The position numbers and the translations under genes are program-made. Under the pieces are notes generated by a model. That model made no database searches. It was not told where the DNA came from and worked only from the letters and a program-made list of their open reading frames with translations. From contig OX637362.1 in the NCBI GenBank assembly GCA_951799405.1, positions 6,960,703 through 7,024,702 on the forward strand: 64,000 nt of DNA, read 5' to 3'. The DNA comes from Agapetus fuscipes (taxonomy: Eukaryota; Arthropoda; Insecta; Trichoptera; Glossosomatidae). Positions 20,750-31,464 of this stretch are shown in pieces (the stretch's first letter is position 1; each line of letters begins with the position of its first letter).

Positions 20750-22275
20750 GACAATACCTATAACGAATTGGTGAGGTTTTGCAAAGGATTGATGAGGAAG
20801 GCACCTGCACAAAACCTTGTCTCAAAGGCGTGCAAGATGAAATAGTCACGCAATTTGCCAGGGTGTTTTTTTTTCTTACAACAATGGAAGGGATGATAGA
20901 GAGGACAAACTTAGAATGATGAAGACGCCGAGGGTTCCTGCAGGATGTATAGGCAGAAAAATGCTGTCTGTCCTACGAGGAGCTCAAAAGAACTGCTGGA
21001 GATAGGGAAGAATTGCATAAGAAAAGCATTTCTGCAAGTCAATCATAGTATTGAGACAAAAGAAGAAGTATGTATTACATACGACCGATTTCTCAACTAT
21101 ATACCATGGAAGCTTTTAAGAACTTTCTCCAAACATCCGCCAGTATTCTTAATTTTATTTAAATTAAACAAATACATTCATGGGATTCAAAGCCTTGAAG
21201 GCTCAGGACCTCCCGCTCCTCAATCCTCCAGGATTCTCCGTCTTGTGCCGCTTTCTTACATGTTCTCCCACAGGACTTCAGCGTGAGCTTCGATATTGCC
21301 TGCTCATCGCATTCTGGGACGTCCGAATGGTCTGATCAATGCGGAAACTAACTTACTGCATTGATACAATATACTATCTACAACTTTGGCCTCTGCCCTG
21401 TCAAAAGTTGCAATTGTGTAGTTATACAAAACATGTTTTTACGTGTCAACTTTTATGTTTTCTTGTTTTCTCTATTTTGTGTTTTGACACCCAATTACAA
21501 CACATTCCATAATGTCTTAAAAAATGCCTTTTTCCTTTACAATTCGTCAATTTTATTCATCACAAGATTTATACCGCATGCGTCTATGTTCGGACTGCTC
21601 GGGCAATACTGCCACACGCGGCAATGTTGCCATCTTTATTAGAAACATTTTTTCATTCGCCCGAGTTTTTTGTACACATGAAAACGCAACTGTGAAGTTC
21701 TTTCTTCTCTTTCTTACGAATGACCATTTTTGTAAGTAGGTATTTTCGTTAAAATAATTTAGTCCACAGATATTATAAGTCAATGGGTCTGATACCAGAG
21801 GGGGTACCATCGAAAACATTTCTGATTATATTAATATTTCTGATGATTTCTGATTATCCTTGAGTACCTACTCTGTATGTGCCATCTTCCCACGCTTGAT
21901 TTTGCTCTTCCGGGTCTTGACCGCGTTCCATTGCTTTTTATTCTTGCTCACGCCCCCGGAAAGCAACTCTCCAGCATCAGCAATTTCTTACAGCGCATTG
22001 AAACACCCAAATTAGTGGGAAATGGAGTTTCCAATATCCTTGTAACTTAAATATAAATATTATAGATATTAAATCTATCTATCCTGGTTAAATTAAATTA
22101 AAATTGGAATTTGGATAGCACCTTTTCATGATAAAGGTCATCCAAAGGGCGCTTGTTTATACGAACGTGTGAAGAGGTGAGTTTTAAGTGCTTTCCTAAA
22201 CATATTTTCCAAATCCATCTCGTGCAGGTCATCTAGAATGCCGTTACATGCAGTTAGAGCAGCCACCTTGAAGGC
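20750..22275. other. Anonymous DNA
   Basis: Frames of 113 and 93 codons (20945-21286, 21361-21642) have no recognisable domain. The segment 21190-21330 shares loose wording with 54490-54630, so an old repeat is possible. Confidence 0.4.
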
Positions 22276-22277
22276 TT

Positions 22278-22415
22278 GTTTCTTGACTTATGAGGTTGGG
22301 ATGAGACTGACCACCCATAGAGTCAAAAATGGTTCACTTTGCCAATGCCACCCCTGTTTCAAGGATGGTCGACAAGAGCCGCAGGGATTATATCCATTTG
22401 AGAATTGGATCTATA
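22278..22415 (+). repeat. LINE-D 3' UTR, proximal part
   Basis: Runs cttgacttatgaggttggga to attatatccatttgaga, then meets a minus-strand copy tail to tail. Confidence 0.75.
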
Positions 22416-22420
22416 ATCTA

Positions 22421-22780
22421 TAATCTATAATCTAAGTTGCAAGGATATATTCATTTAAAGCTCTCAGATGTATGCCCACAAACCAACAAGTGTAGTTCGC
22501 GCTTACAAATGCTGAATGTGTACTTACAAATAAAATCCAAACCTCAAATGAACATAAGCCCCACAACTTTTGCCGACCTTCCCTGAAACAGGGGTGACAT
22601 TGGCAAAGTGAACCATTTTTTACAGTATGGGTGGTCAGCCTCATACCAACCTATAAGTCAAGGAATATGAATAATAAATTACATTTAAATATAAAAAAGA
22701 ACAAAACCTTACAAAGAAATCTATACAAAAAAAGTCAAAAATTTCCTATGCAAAAAATGTAGCAAATGAATACACCAACA
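22421..22780 (-). repeat. 3' UTR and tail of the RTE-like LINE
   Basis: Directly downstream, on the minus strand, of the LINE reading frame. It holds a ~110-bp AT-rich spacer, then the 250-bp unit found throughout the window, then an (attatag)n-like tail. Its position behind the coding region identifies the dispersed repeat as a LINE 3' UTR rather than an independent MITE or SINE. Confidence 0.85.
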
Positions 22781-24334
22781 TTAGAAATCAACATTGCAGA
22801 TTAGCCGCCACTTCTTCCTGTCCTTGCACACTTCTTTCATTTCATCCAGAGTCATAACCTTTTTCATACAAGTCCTCCTTTTATTATGACTCTGGATATC
22901 CCATTCATTCGCTATTTCAGAGATTTGATCCTTCCATACTTTTCTCGGTCTTCCTCTACCACGACATCCATCTATTCTAGCAACATATACTTTCTTCGTC
23001 AATCTTTCATCACTCATTCTCTCCAAGTGCCCGAACCATCTTAACATACTTCTTTTAATCTTCACTTTCACACTTTCCCTTACACCACATTCTTCTCTTA
23101 CAAAATCATTCCTCACCCTGTCACTTCGTTTTTTCCCAATCATACTTCTTAGATAGTCCATTTCTACTGTATGGACTTTACTAATTTCCCTTTCACTCAC
23201 CGTCCAGGCTTCACTTCCATACATCAAGGTTGGCACTAGTATACCACCGTGCACCGCCAATCTAACATTTTTTGAGAGATTTTGGTTCCTGGCGATGCAA
23301 GCGGTCGCACCCAGTACACACCTGCCTTTCATTATTCTTCTTTCAAATTCACCGGCCATTCTTCCATCTTTTTCAAACTTACTTCCCAAATATACAAACT
23401 CATTTACAACATCAACATTCATTCCATTAATTTTAAATTCATAATTCATATTTTCATCATCTCTTTCAAAAATCAAAACTTTCGTCTTTCTAGCATTCAA
23501 CTTCAAATTATTACCTTTCAAAGCTTCGTTCAATCTAGAGAGCATCATTTGCAATTCCACTGCTGAATCAGATACAAGGACTGCATCATCCGCATACAGT
23601 AGAACGCTTACTTTGCTCTCTCCTATCATTAATCCACAATCATCAAGTCTAGCATCTCGAACACACTTGTCCATGACTATGTTAAATAGCCATGGGCTCA
23701 TCACACATCCTTGCCTTACACCCTTAAAAACTTCAAACCATTCACTATACTCACCATCAATACGAATGCAGGCCATACTATTCTCATAGTTCGCATGCAC
23801 CGCATTGAGTAGAGCTCCATTCACTCCGTATGCTTTCAAAACATCCCACAACATACCTCTGTCCACTGAGTCAAAAGCCTTTTCCAGATCCACAAAGGCC
23901 GTGAACAGTTTCCCCCTCACCGACAATTGTTTTTCAACAAGTTGTCGTAGAGTGAAAATCTGATCAACACAGCCTCTACCGGCCATAAAGCCGGACTGTA
24001 TATCGGAAACCCTTTTGCTAGTAGTCAGAATCACATTTTTTATAATCACCTTACAGAAGACTTTTCCTGGTATACTGAGTAGACTGATTGGTCTGAAGTT
24101 CTGACAGTCTTTTTTGTCCCCTTTACCTTTGTAAATGGGAACAATGACTGCCTTCCTCCAATCCATCGGTACTACTCCTGCATTCACACAAAGCTTACAT
24201 AATTCGTGCATCCAATCTATCACACATTCACCTCCTGCTTTCAACATTTCACCATTTATACCATCAAACCCAGCAGACTTCCCATTCTTCAGACGTGAAA
24301 TAGACACTTTCATTTCTTCTTTCAAAATCTTCAA
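22781..24334 (-). CDS. Non-LTR retrotransposon reverse transcriptase, RTE-like, 5'-truncated
   Basis: This 517-codon frame encodes the reverse transcriptase part of a LINE, the enzyme that copies element RNA onto a nicked chromosomal target. Visible motifs are SAGFDGINGEML (about residue 20), the motif A AFVDLEKAFDSVD with Asp149, motif B GVRQGCVMSPWLFN (205-218) and the catalytic YADD (247-250). The C-terminus carries MLRWFGHLERM and GRGRPRKVWKDQI, blocks typical of RTE-like elements. The expected N-terminal endonuclease is missing: the minus-strand frame is lost just upstream of 24334 and a SINE-A begins at 24386. The first codon is not a real start, only the beginning of the open stretch. 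The reverse transcriptase core has no internal stop, so the copy is fairly young. Clade assignment is by motif wording. Confidence 0.85.
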   Translation of the reverse strand: MKILKEEMKVSISRLKNGKSAGFDGINGEMLKAGGECVIDWMHELCKLCVNAGVVPMDWRKAVIVPIYKGKGDKKDCQNFRPISLLSIPGKVFCKVIIKNVILTTSKRVSDIQSGFMAGRGCVDQIFTLRQLVEKQLSVRGKLFTAFVDLEKAFDSVDRGMLWDVLKAYGVNGALLNAVHANYENSMACIRIDGEYSEWFEVFKGVRQGCVMSPWLFNIVMDKCVRDARLDDCGLMIGESKVSVLLYADDAVLVSDSAVELQMMLSRLNEALKGNNLKLNARKTKVLIFERDDENMNYEFKINGMNVDVVNEFVYLGSKFEKDGRMAGEFERRIMKGRCVLGATACIARNQNLSKNVRLAVHGGILVPTLMYGSEAWTVSEREISKVHTVEMDYLRSMIGKKRSDRVRNDFVREECGVRESVKVKIKRSMLRWFGHLERMSDERLTKKVYVARIDGCRGRGRPRKVWKDQISEIANEWDIQSHNKRRTCMKKVMTLDEMKEVCKDRKKWRLICNVDF

Positions 24335-24385
24335 TTCATTCTCTTCATCTGTCTGTTCATAAATTCTGGATCATTAATAATATTA

Positions 24386-24660
24386 GGATGATTTATTTGG
24401 TGAGCGTTGTTTTTGTGTGTCTCACACCTCAAGAGCTCTCTGCGAGTTTGGTCGTAGCTGTAGAAAGCGCCAATTGTCAAGACCCAGTTGCTGTAAGGCT
24501 GGATGGGCCTTTAGTGACCTGTCTTAGGGAAAGGTATATGAATTTTTCACCCAGCGAAAAGCATATTTTGAAAATGTAAATGGTATATTTTGTGTGCTCC
24601 GCCGGGATTCGAACCCACAATCTTCCATTCAGAGTCCGAAGTATTACCACTTGACTATGG
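24386..24660 (-). mobile_element. SINE-A1 copy
   Basis: Minus-strand element with the tag ggattcgaacccac (reverse of the B box), the A body and the full A1 tail ending accaaataaatcatcc. It abuts the truncated 5' edge of the LINE. Confidence 0.85.
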
Positions 24661-24750
24661 AAAATATGCTAATGTGCGGCACGTGTAAGCGAACTTATAC
24701 GTCTCTGCTTGTCGGCATGCATTTTATATGAATCTTAAATGAAATAGTCT
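24661..24750 (+). repeat. LINE-D 3' UTR distal scrap
   Basis: Reads gcggcacgtgtaagcgaact ... gaatcttaaatg, the last third of the unit. Confidence 0.6.
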
Positions 24751-24960
24751 GCCTTACTACTACTTGTTAGCTCGCATAGAAGTAGCGGTCCACACAATTA
24801 GTCCTATGTGTATGTTAGTACGACAATTCCCAAAGTTAGTCCGAGTCTACTTAAAACTTACCCCGGTTCCTGTTTTACTAGGGGAAATTAGTAACTTTTC
24901 TATTACCAATAATTAACATAGAAATAAGACTTGTCTCCTAGATACACAATCTATATATGA
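24751..24960. other. Anonymous DNA
   Basis: No feature recognised. Confidence 0.4.
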
Positions 24961-24962
24961 TC

Positions 24963-25172
24963 CACAATCTAAGTAGCAAACACATATTGACATTTAATAC
25001 ATGCCCACAAGCAGGCACATGCAAGATCTCGCTTACACATGCCGCATGTGTACGTACAAAGTAAGACAAACTTCCGCTCCTCCCTGAAACCAGGGTGGCA
25101 TAGGCAGAAGTGAACCAAGTTCTTACAGCATGGGGTCAGCCTCACACCAACCTATTAGTCAAGGAACAATAA
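24963..25172 (-). repeat. LINE-D 3' UTR copy
   Basis: Nearly complete but with an internal deletion near the caaatgaac segment. Ends aacctattagtcaaggaac. Confidence 0.75.
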
Positions 25173-25264
25173 TCCATAATTTAAGCTGCGAAGATAAAAT
25201 ATTAACCTTTAAATGAAATATTTAATAAGTGGAATATTAACTTTATATGTATTCCTGAATACCT

Positions 25265-25508
25265 TGATTCCTTAAGTTATAGGTTGGTATGAGGGTGACC
25301 ACCTATACTGTGAGAAATGGTTAACCTTGCCAATGACACCCCTGTTTCAGGAAGGTCAGCAAAACTTGCAGGGTTTGTGTTAATTTGAGATTTTGGTCTT
25401 TATTTTGCAAGTGTACATGCAGCATTTCTATGCGCTATGTTCCATGTGCCTGCTTGAAGGCATGCATTTATTATGAATCTTAAATGTTAATATATCTTTG
25501 CAACATGT
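25265..25508 (+). repeat. LINE-D 3' UTR copy, complete
   Basis: Runs from ttccttaagttataggttgg to aatatatctttgcaac. A SINE-C begins immediately after it, where the tail should be. Confidence 0.8.
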
Positions 25509-25765
25509 CGCTTGGTTGGTCGATCGGATAAGACGTTGGCACTCGAATTTGCATTATTGAAACAAGCGCAAGCTCGAGCCTCGTCTTATCCTCAACGGTA
25601 ACTTTGACCGTGGTTCTACGTAAGACACTGGCCAATGACTAATTAATAATTCATTCAAAATATAAAGAAATTTATTATTAATTGATAATTTTCATACCTT
25701 TTTTCTGGCCAGGCAAAAAAGGTTGGTGAATTGCATTCCTCTTTATAAATCTATTAAAAAACTTG
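25509..25765 (+). mobile_element. SINE-C relative with a different tRNA-like head
   Basis: The 3' half (aattaataattcattcaaaa, tctggccaggcaaaaaaggttgg, tgcattcctctttataaatc) is SINE-C. The head (gcttggttggtcgatcggat ... cttatcctcaacgg) differs from other copies, which suggests head exchange. Confidence 0.7.
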
Positions 25766-25949
25766 GATTATAGATTATGCGTCTAGATGTAACTTAAGGA
25801 TTATCTTTTAAATATTGAATCAGTGTATTTGCGAATATCTCTGGATTGTGTAGTGGTTTCAGTTGATAGGAGAGATTACGTGCGAGACCAAAGGAAAACC
25901 CTCTACAAAGAAAAGTACCAAGACAAGAGGCACATGTGAAAAGTTAGGT
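25766..25949. other. Anonymous DNA
   Basis: No feature recognised. Confidence 0.35.
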
Positions 25950-26570
25950 CTTGTCTTGTCTTGTATCCTGCCGCCATTCCTCTAGGGGTGGCCAGTACCT
26001 CCACATAAGTGCCTCCACTTGACTCTGTCCCTGCATACTTCTTTCATCTCATCTAATTTCATCACTCTTTTCATGCATGCTCTTCTCTTGTTTCCACTCT
26101 GTAAATTCCATTCATTCGCAATCTCACTTATCTGATCAATCCATTCTTTTCTAGGTCTTCCCCTTCCACGCTTACCTATTACATTCCCTTTATACACTCT
26201 TTTTGTCAGTCGGTCTTCATTCATCCTTTCAATATGTCCAAACCATCGCATCACACTTCTTTGAACTTTCACTTTCACGCTTTCTTTTACTCCGCATTCA
26301 TTCAGAACCCATTCGTTTCTCACTCTATCTTTCAGTGTTTTTCCTGTCATACTTCTTAAATGAGCCATTTCTACGGTGCATACCTTATTTACTTCTCTTT
26401 CATTCACCGTCCATGACTCGCTTCCATACATCAGGGTCGGCAACAATATACAATTGTGTACCGCCATTTTCATTTTCTTTGGTATCCTTTTATTCTTCGC
26501 TATTCTACCAAACGCTCCTATCACGCATCTTCCTTTGCTGGCACGCTTCTCTAATTCCTTCGTACGCAAC
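25950..26570 (-). pseudogene. RTE-like LINE, C-terminal part (second subfamily)
   Basis: On the minus strand the frame at 25982-26569 reads through GSESWTVNEREVNKVCTVEM, VMRWFGHIERM, RGRGRPRKEWIDQISE and MKEVCRDRVKWR, parallel to the C-terminus of the LINE at 22781. The tail beyond the stop is a short (acaag)n array, unlike the ttaga or attatag tails of LINE-D, so this is a sister subfamily. The upstream part continues at 26909 beyond a SINE-B insertion. Confidence 0.8.
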
Positions 26571-26908
26571 GCAACGCAAAAAACGCAACTAAGCTACACA
26601 TATAGTGTAACTTCTTGCCGCGTTATCCCCGAAGGGGTCGCATGTGGCGAGTTGAACCTATTTATTTTTACAGGTAAGGGGGCCGGCCTTACGCCAACCA
26701 CTTCAGTTGAAGTGGGAATTTCCCAGCTCCCGAGGGGGCTGGTACTCATTTCTTGTAAAGGCTGAGTAAACCTCGCCGGTATTTATATAATGGGGTTTGA
26801 AATACACACCGAAATTGGAAATCATTTCTGAGACCCTCCTCGGTGGGATTCGAACCCGAGCTCACGGGGTAGAATGCAAGCACTCTACCAACTGAGCTAT
26901 CGACCGGA
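26571..26908 (-). mobile_element. SINE-B inserted in the LINE
   Basis: Full-length minus-strand copy with clear box A (tagctcagttgg) and box B (ggttcgaatcccaccg). It splits one LINE frame into two, and the flanks share tcgt, a possible 4-bp duplication. Confidence 0.85.
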
Positions 26909-27240
26909 CTCGTCATCTTACCATTCGCCTCAAACTTGCTTCCTAAATAGTCAAACTCATTCACTACTTCAACTTTTTTTCCATTCAAATTAACTGTAAG
27001 TTCCTCACATACTTCATTCCTGTCAAAAACTAATATTTTTGTCTTATTCGCATTCACTTTCAAGCTATTTTTACAAAATGCATCATTCAGTTTGGTTAAC
27101 ATCGCTTGGAGTTCCTCCGCCGAGTCAGCTAAAACTATAGCATCATCAGCATAAAGAAGTACTCCAACTCTTGTTTCACCCACTTTCACTCCGCTCTCTG
27201 ATATTCCAGGTGATATTGTGTAAAGATTTCTAATACTAGT
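26909..27240 (-). pseudogene. RTE-like LINE, reverse transcriptase thumb region
   Basis: Minus-strand codons read VGVLLYADDAIVLADSAEELQ, including the catalytic YADD, then KTKILVFDRNEV and VVNEFDYLGSKFE, continuous with 25950-26570 if the SINE is ignored. It is truncated upstream of the VKVGETRV segment at about 27230. Confidence 0.8.
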
Positions 27241-27255
27241 GAAATCGATTATTAT

Positions 27256-27718
27256 CAGGGATGGGCCGAATGCGGTTTGAACCGAAAACGAACATTCGGT
27301 TAAAATAAAAAGAAAACTTCTGTTCGGTAAAAAAAAGTTACGCATTATAGTTTCTAGTGACTGTTATTTTTTAGAAAAATACTAATTTTTTTCACTTTTG
27401 TTTCCATTTGATATCTATGTAACGGAGTAGAAGAAGATGTAATTTTTATTAAATTGAATGGTAATGTTTACTTGTTCCTACTAAAATCAATGACCATGAG
27501 TGAGTATAGAAAGGCCATTTTTATTTATTTTACGGTTATAAAAAATACTATGACATCCATTTATAACAGTCACAATGGTGCGAGTAGATATTTTGTTTTA
27601 CTTTTTCGTACACCTAATATTTGGCATTTGAACCGAATTTCGGCCGAATCCCGTTTTTCTGTTCAAGCTGGCGAAATTCGGCTGAACCGAATGTAACAAG
27701 AATTTCGGCTCATTCCTA
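27256..27718. mobile_element. hAT-type non-autonomous element with 8-bp target duplication
   Basis: The ends cagggatgggccgaa and ttcggctcattccta are imperfect inverted repeats, with attattat on both sides (27248-27255 and 27719-27726). The interior has repeated ttcggt/accgaa motifs near both ends and no transposase. Confidence 0.8.
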
Positions 27719-27799
27719 ATTATTATCTTTTACACTGTGAAATCTCCAAGCTTTCATCCGAGCCGAGAATAATTTAAAAAAGTTGTAATGGTAATGTTT

Positions 27800-27850
27800 T
27801 CAGTCCGGTCGATAGCTCAGTTGATAGAGTGCTCGCATCCCATGCATCTG
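27800..27850 (+). repeat. SINE-B head fragment
   Basis: Reads gtccggtcgatagctcagtt and agagtgctcgcatcccatgc, then breaks into a palindrome. Confidence 0.65.
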
Positions 27851-27893
27851 TTAAAGTTAAAGCTTATAATTTAAGCTTGATCTTTAACAGATG
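27845..27893. repeat. Short near-perfect palindrome
   Basis: catctgttaaagttaaagctt on the left pairs with aagcttgatctttaacagatg on the right, with two mismatches and a very short loop. It begins inside the SINE-B head. Confidence 0.7.
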
Positions 27894-28136
27894 GAGATTG
27901 ATATTTTAAATATGAATTAAATATTTTAGTAAAAATGTAAGAGTAGTTTATCGGGAAGCATGTTTTGTTTTTGGTACGTTACGCTCGTATTTACTGTATA
28001 TACTAGCATATTAGCTCGTACGAGGATGTGCCAGAAGATTCCAGAAACGCATCACTCACAGCCTTACTTTAATAGTGATTATATTAAACTGTTTAAAAAA
28101 AAAAATGTTATATTCAAACGTTCTCTGACTAAAAAA

Positions 28137-28625
28137 TTGGTATGAAGCTGACCCATACTGTAAAAAATTATTCACTTTGCCAATGTCGTGGGTGTTTTAG
28201 AGAAGGTCGGCAAGAGTTGCAGGGCTTGTGTTCATTTAAAATTTAGTTTTTATGTTGTAAATCCACATGCTACATATGTAAGCGCGAACTTATACGCGTC
28301 TGTAAGTGTAAATGTATGCAATATGAATCTTAAATGTAATATATCCGTGTGGAAATCTATGAACAGATTGAGGACCAATGTTGGAAGAGCCCGGGCCAAC
28401 ATGTTGACCTGGGGATTTCTGGGACGGGAGGACTCTACACTATGTGAGTGTGGAGCTCAGCAAACTATGGAGCACCTGCGGTGTTGTCTCTCCTGTCCGA
28501 CAAGCTGCTCCATGGATGATCTCTTTGCGGGAAACCAAAGAGTTACTGGGCCAATACGGTGTGAAGCTGACACGAAGGAGAAGAATGTAATATACATATT
28601 ATCTTTGCAACTTAGATTATGGTTT
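28137..28625 (+). repeat. LINE-D 3' UTR copy interrupted by a LINE coding fragment
   Basis: The unit runs from ttggtatgaagctgacccat to cttaaatgtaatatatcc, is interrupted, and resumes at about 28588 with ttatctttgcaacttagatt. The bases aatgtaatata occur on both sides of the insert, which looks like an 11-bp target duplication. Confidence 0.7.
28350..28577 (+). pseudogene. C-terminal zinc-finger fragment of another non-LTR element
   Basis: Codons read MNRLRTNVGRARANMLTWGF, LCECGAQQTMEHLRCC, then decay. The NRLRT-G-R and C-x-C-x8-H pattern is the usual C-terminal Cys-His region of several insect LINE polyproteins. Only about 75 codons are present, with no reverse transcriptase. Confidence 0.65.
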
Positions 28626-28851
28626 ATATTTATGGATCTTCACTTATCAATACAGCTGTCACAGCTGCTCAAATAACAATATATTATGTTTTTTATCTAC
28701 AAAAATACGAATAATAAAAGGAAAAATATTTTCAGATATGAGAAATAAAAATGTGTTACCTACTTTCTGGTTATCCCTCTCACATAATGGCGGCCGCAAC
28801 ATTGGGCTTAGGTTATATATTTTTTCTGTGTATTTTTTACGCCAGCGGTTC

Positions 28852-28925
28852 TCAAAACTTCCAAATCTGCTCTCCCCTTAGACTGAAAAATTCACCCTCG
28901 TGAAAAATTTACCATTTTAAAAGCA
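28852..28925 (+). repeat. Possible hAT terminus
   Basis: cagcggttctcaaaacttcc resembles hAT terminal repeats. A candidate partner lies at 29462-29480 (ctttgagaacctta) but the flanks do not give an 8-bp duplication, so the pairing is uncertain. Confidence 0.35.
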
Positions 28926-28964
28926 ATTACCACTTAAAACCAATGTACTGTTACTGTTATTGTA

Positions 28965-29440
28965 TCGGGTGGCCGGTGCCTCCGCAGATGCGTCTCCACT
29001 TTTTCTGTCCTTGCATACCTCTTTCATCTCTTCAACATTCTTACTCTTCTCTTATTCTCACTCTGCATGTTCCATTCTTTCGCAATCTCACCTATTTGGT
29101 CTATCCATTCCTTCCTCGGTCTTCCCCTAGCACGCTTTCCTCTGACATTTTAAGGTTTCAAATTCTGTTTTGATCACTGCATACTTTTCTCGGTCGTCCC
29201 TTTCCTCTTTTTCCTTTCACATTTTCTCTGTATATATACATAGGTTGTCAGTATATCATCATTCATTCTTTCCACATGCCTAAACCATCTCATCACATTC
29301 TTTTGTACCTTAACTTCCACATCCTCTTTCACATGACATTCTTTCTTTACCCATTCATTCCTAACTCTATCCTTCAGGGTTTTTCTTGTAATGCTTCTCA
29401 AATGTTCATTATGTCTTTGAATCATCCCAAGATTATTATT
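28965..29440 (-). pseudogene. RTE-like LINE C-terminal remnants
   Basis: Two parts on the minus strand carry the same C-terminal blocks: codons around HLRSITRKTLKDRVRNEWVK and VMRWFRHVERMNDDILT in 29174-29425, and a second, frame-broken RGRPRKEWID-like segment at 28985-29150. The duplication of the GRPRK block suggests a rearranged copy. Confidence 0.65.
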
Positions 29441-29805
29441 ATTACTGTAAATTCACAATTGTCTACTTTGAGAACCTTAGGCGTGCGTTCTCCCAAAGCC
29501 TACCCATGTTTAGTCTAATGCATTTCCAATATTTATTTCCCAAACTTTCTCACAATCCCATCGGAAAAAATATTTTCCCAATACTTGCGTCATGTACCTA
29601 ACAGGGTAATCATTTCTGCTGTTGTTGATAAAATTACCCAGATTTCGAGGTATTGGATTTCTCAAAGAAAAAACAAGGGTCGATGCGGAAGAATCATCTT
29701 ACTAATAAAATTTGATTGAATTTAGAAGTGTTTCAAGTACTTCTTTGTATTCTATAAATATATCCTAAAAGGAACAACAAACATTTATCGTTCTTTTAAT
29801 AGATA
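29441..29805. other. Anonymous DNA
   Basis: No feature recognised. Confidence 0.4.
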
Positions 29806-29807
29806 AA

Positions 29808-29955
29808 CTAAGTTGCAAAGGTATATTGACATTTCAAATTCATATAAAATATATGTCCACAAAAAGACACGTGTAATTTCTTGCCTACAAATGCCGCATG
29901 TGTACTTATAAATGAAAATCCAAACCTCAAATGAACATAAACCCTGCAATTTTAG
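29808..29955 (-). repeat. LINE-D 3' UTR, distal part
   Basis: Runs aaactaagttgcaaaggtat to catgaacataaaccctgcaatttt style wording and then stops where an unclassified repeat begins. Confidence 0.7.
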
Positions 29956-30520
29956 ATTAGAAGCGTAGCGCAGTGGTTGCTACGGACGGCAATCCCATAC
30001 AATCATGAATTTGGTTTAGAATCATGGTTTGCTCGCCGGGGAAATAAAACAAATTTAAAAAAAAAGTTACGAATGCGTAATTTACACGTACGGTGTAAAT
30101 TGATATTAGAATGTACATCTATGCTACGAGTATATACGGTGGTTAATCAGAGCTTATTTCAGGCACCGAAGCGATCGATCTATGTTACAAAAATAATGGA
30201 TGCAAGATTCAAGTATCTTTTAATGCTAGATTATTTTTCCCTTAATTAACACAAAAAGGGTGAAAACTGACCTTTGTAAATTTTGATATTCAATCTTCTT
30301 CTACTTCCGCCTGCAGTGGGGATTGGCTACGACTACCGCTGGGTCAACCTTTTCGACCCCTCGTAAAACATTTGAAGGTTTTATGGGGGTATCGATTTAC
30401 GGCGCTCAGACGGACGCTTAGGAAGAGCCGTATTTGAAAATTAGCGGCTGAATTATTTATGGGGCACCCTTGATGTGCGGACTTCTACAAATATAGACAG
30501 GTTTTTTTGTTCAAGACTTT
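29956..30520. other. Unclassified repeat piece and anonymous DNA
   Basis: 29960-30050 (gcgtagcgcagtggttgcta, cggacggcaatcccatac, tttgctcgccggggaaat) is related to 5170-5250 and 17450-17580. The remainder has no assigned identity. Confidence 0.4.
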
Positions 30521-30524
30521 TTGT

Positions 30525-30776
30525 TTTGCAACTAAGCTACACATATTGTGCTACTTCTTGCCTGCGTTATCCCCAAAGCGGTCGCATGTCACAGGATAAG
30601 GAGACCGTTCTCACGCCGTGGAGGCTGGTTCTAATTTTTTGGGAAGGTTGAATATAAATCTTTCCGGTATTTATTTTGGTTTTGAAATAAACACCGATAC
30701 GGGATTTCATTTCTGGCACGCTCGGTGGGGATTGAACCCTTGCTCTCTTGGCTTGGAATGCAAGCATTCTGGACTT
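30525..30776 (-). mobile_element. SINE-B, internally deleted
   Basis: Minus-strand copy with head wording cagaatgcttgcattccaag and end caactaagctacacatattg, lacking part of the central body. Confidence 0.75.
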
Positions 30777-30777
30777 T

Positions 30778-30936
30778 TAACGAGCTTGGTCGTCGCTGCA
30801 GAGCGCCAATTCTCCATCAAAAATCAGTTGCTGTAAGGCTGAATGGACTTTTGGTGACCGATCTTTGGTAAACGTATATGAATTTTTCAACCCAGCGAAG
30901 AGCAGATTTTGAAAATATAAATGGTAGATTTTTTAT
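30778..30936 (-). repeat. SINE-A body fragment
   Basis: Contains cgagcttggtcgtcgctgca, agttgctgtaaggctgaatg and caacccagcgaagagcag, with neither head nor tail. Confidence 0.7.
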
Positions 30937-31009
30937 AAACTTTCCAAAAGCTCAAACTCATACAGTTTTCCAATTTTATAATAAGTTGTGTCATTTTTTT
31001 TCAATTTTA

Positions 31010-31290
31010 ACTAAGCTGCACATAGAGTAAATTTTTACCGCGTTATCCCTGAAAGGGTCGAATATGGCTTTTGGAACCTAAACATAAAATTTTGCACGCA
31101 AGGGGGCTGTTCTTACGCCAACTGCTGCAGTTGATGTGGGCGTTTACTAGCTTCCGAGAGGCTGGTTCTTAGTTGATTGTGTAAACCTATGTATATTGGG
31201 TCTGAATCTGCATTAAAAACCGAAATGTAATAATCATTTCGGACACCCTTGGTGTGGATCAAACCCTAGCTTCAGCTTTAAACATTTTAC
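31010..31290 (-). repeat. SINE-B, old copy
   Basis: The family order is preserved from aactaagctgcacatagagt to cacccttggtgtggatcaaa, with heavy substitution and loss of the tRNA-like head. Confidence 0.65.
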
Positions 31291-31464
31291 CTACAACTTT
31301 CCAAAAACAATTACTTATTCTTTGATTATAAAGGCATTTACTTTGTAATCTTTCATCTAAGAAGATAAAGATAACAACCAAGTCAGCATGCACAATTATT
31401 GGTGCAAAAATTCATGAATAGGAACACAAATACAAAGAAATTGCCGATTTTTTAAAATTAATAT

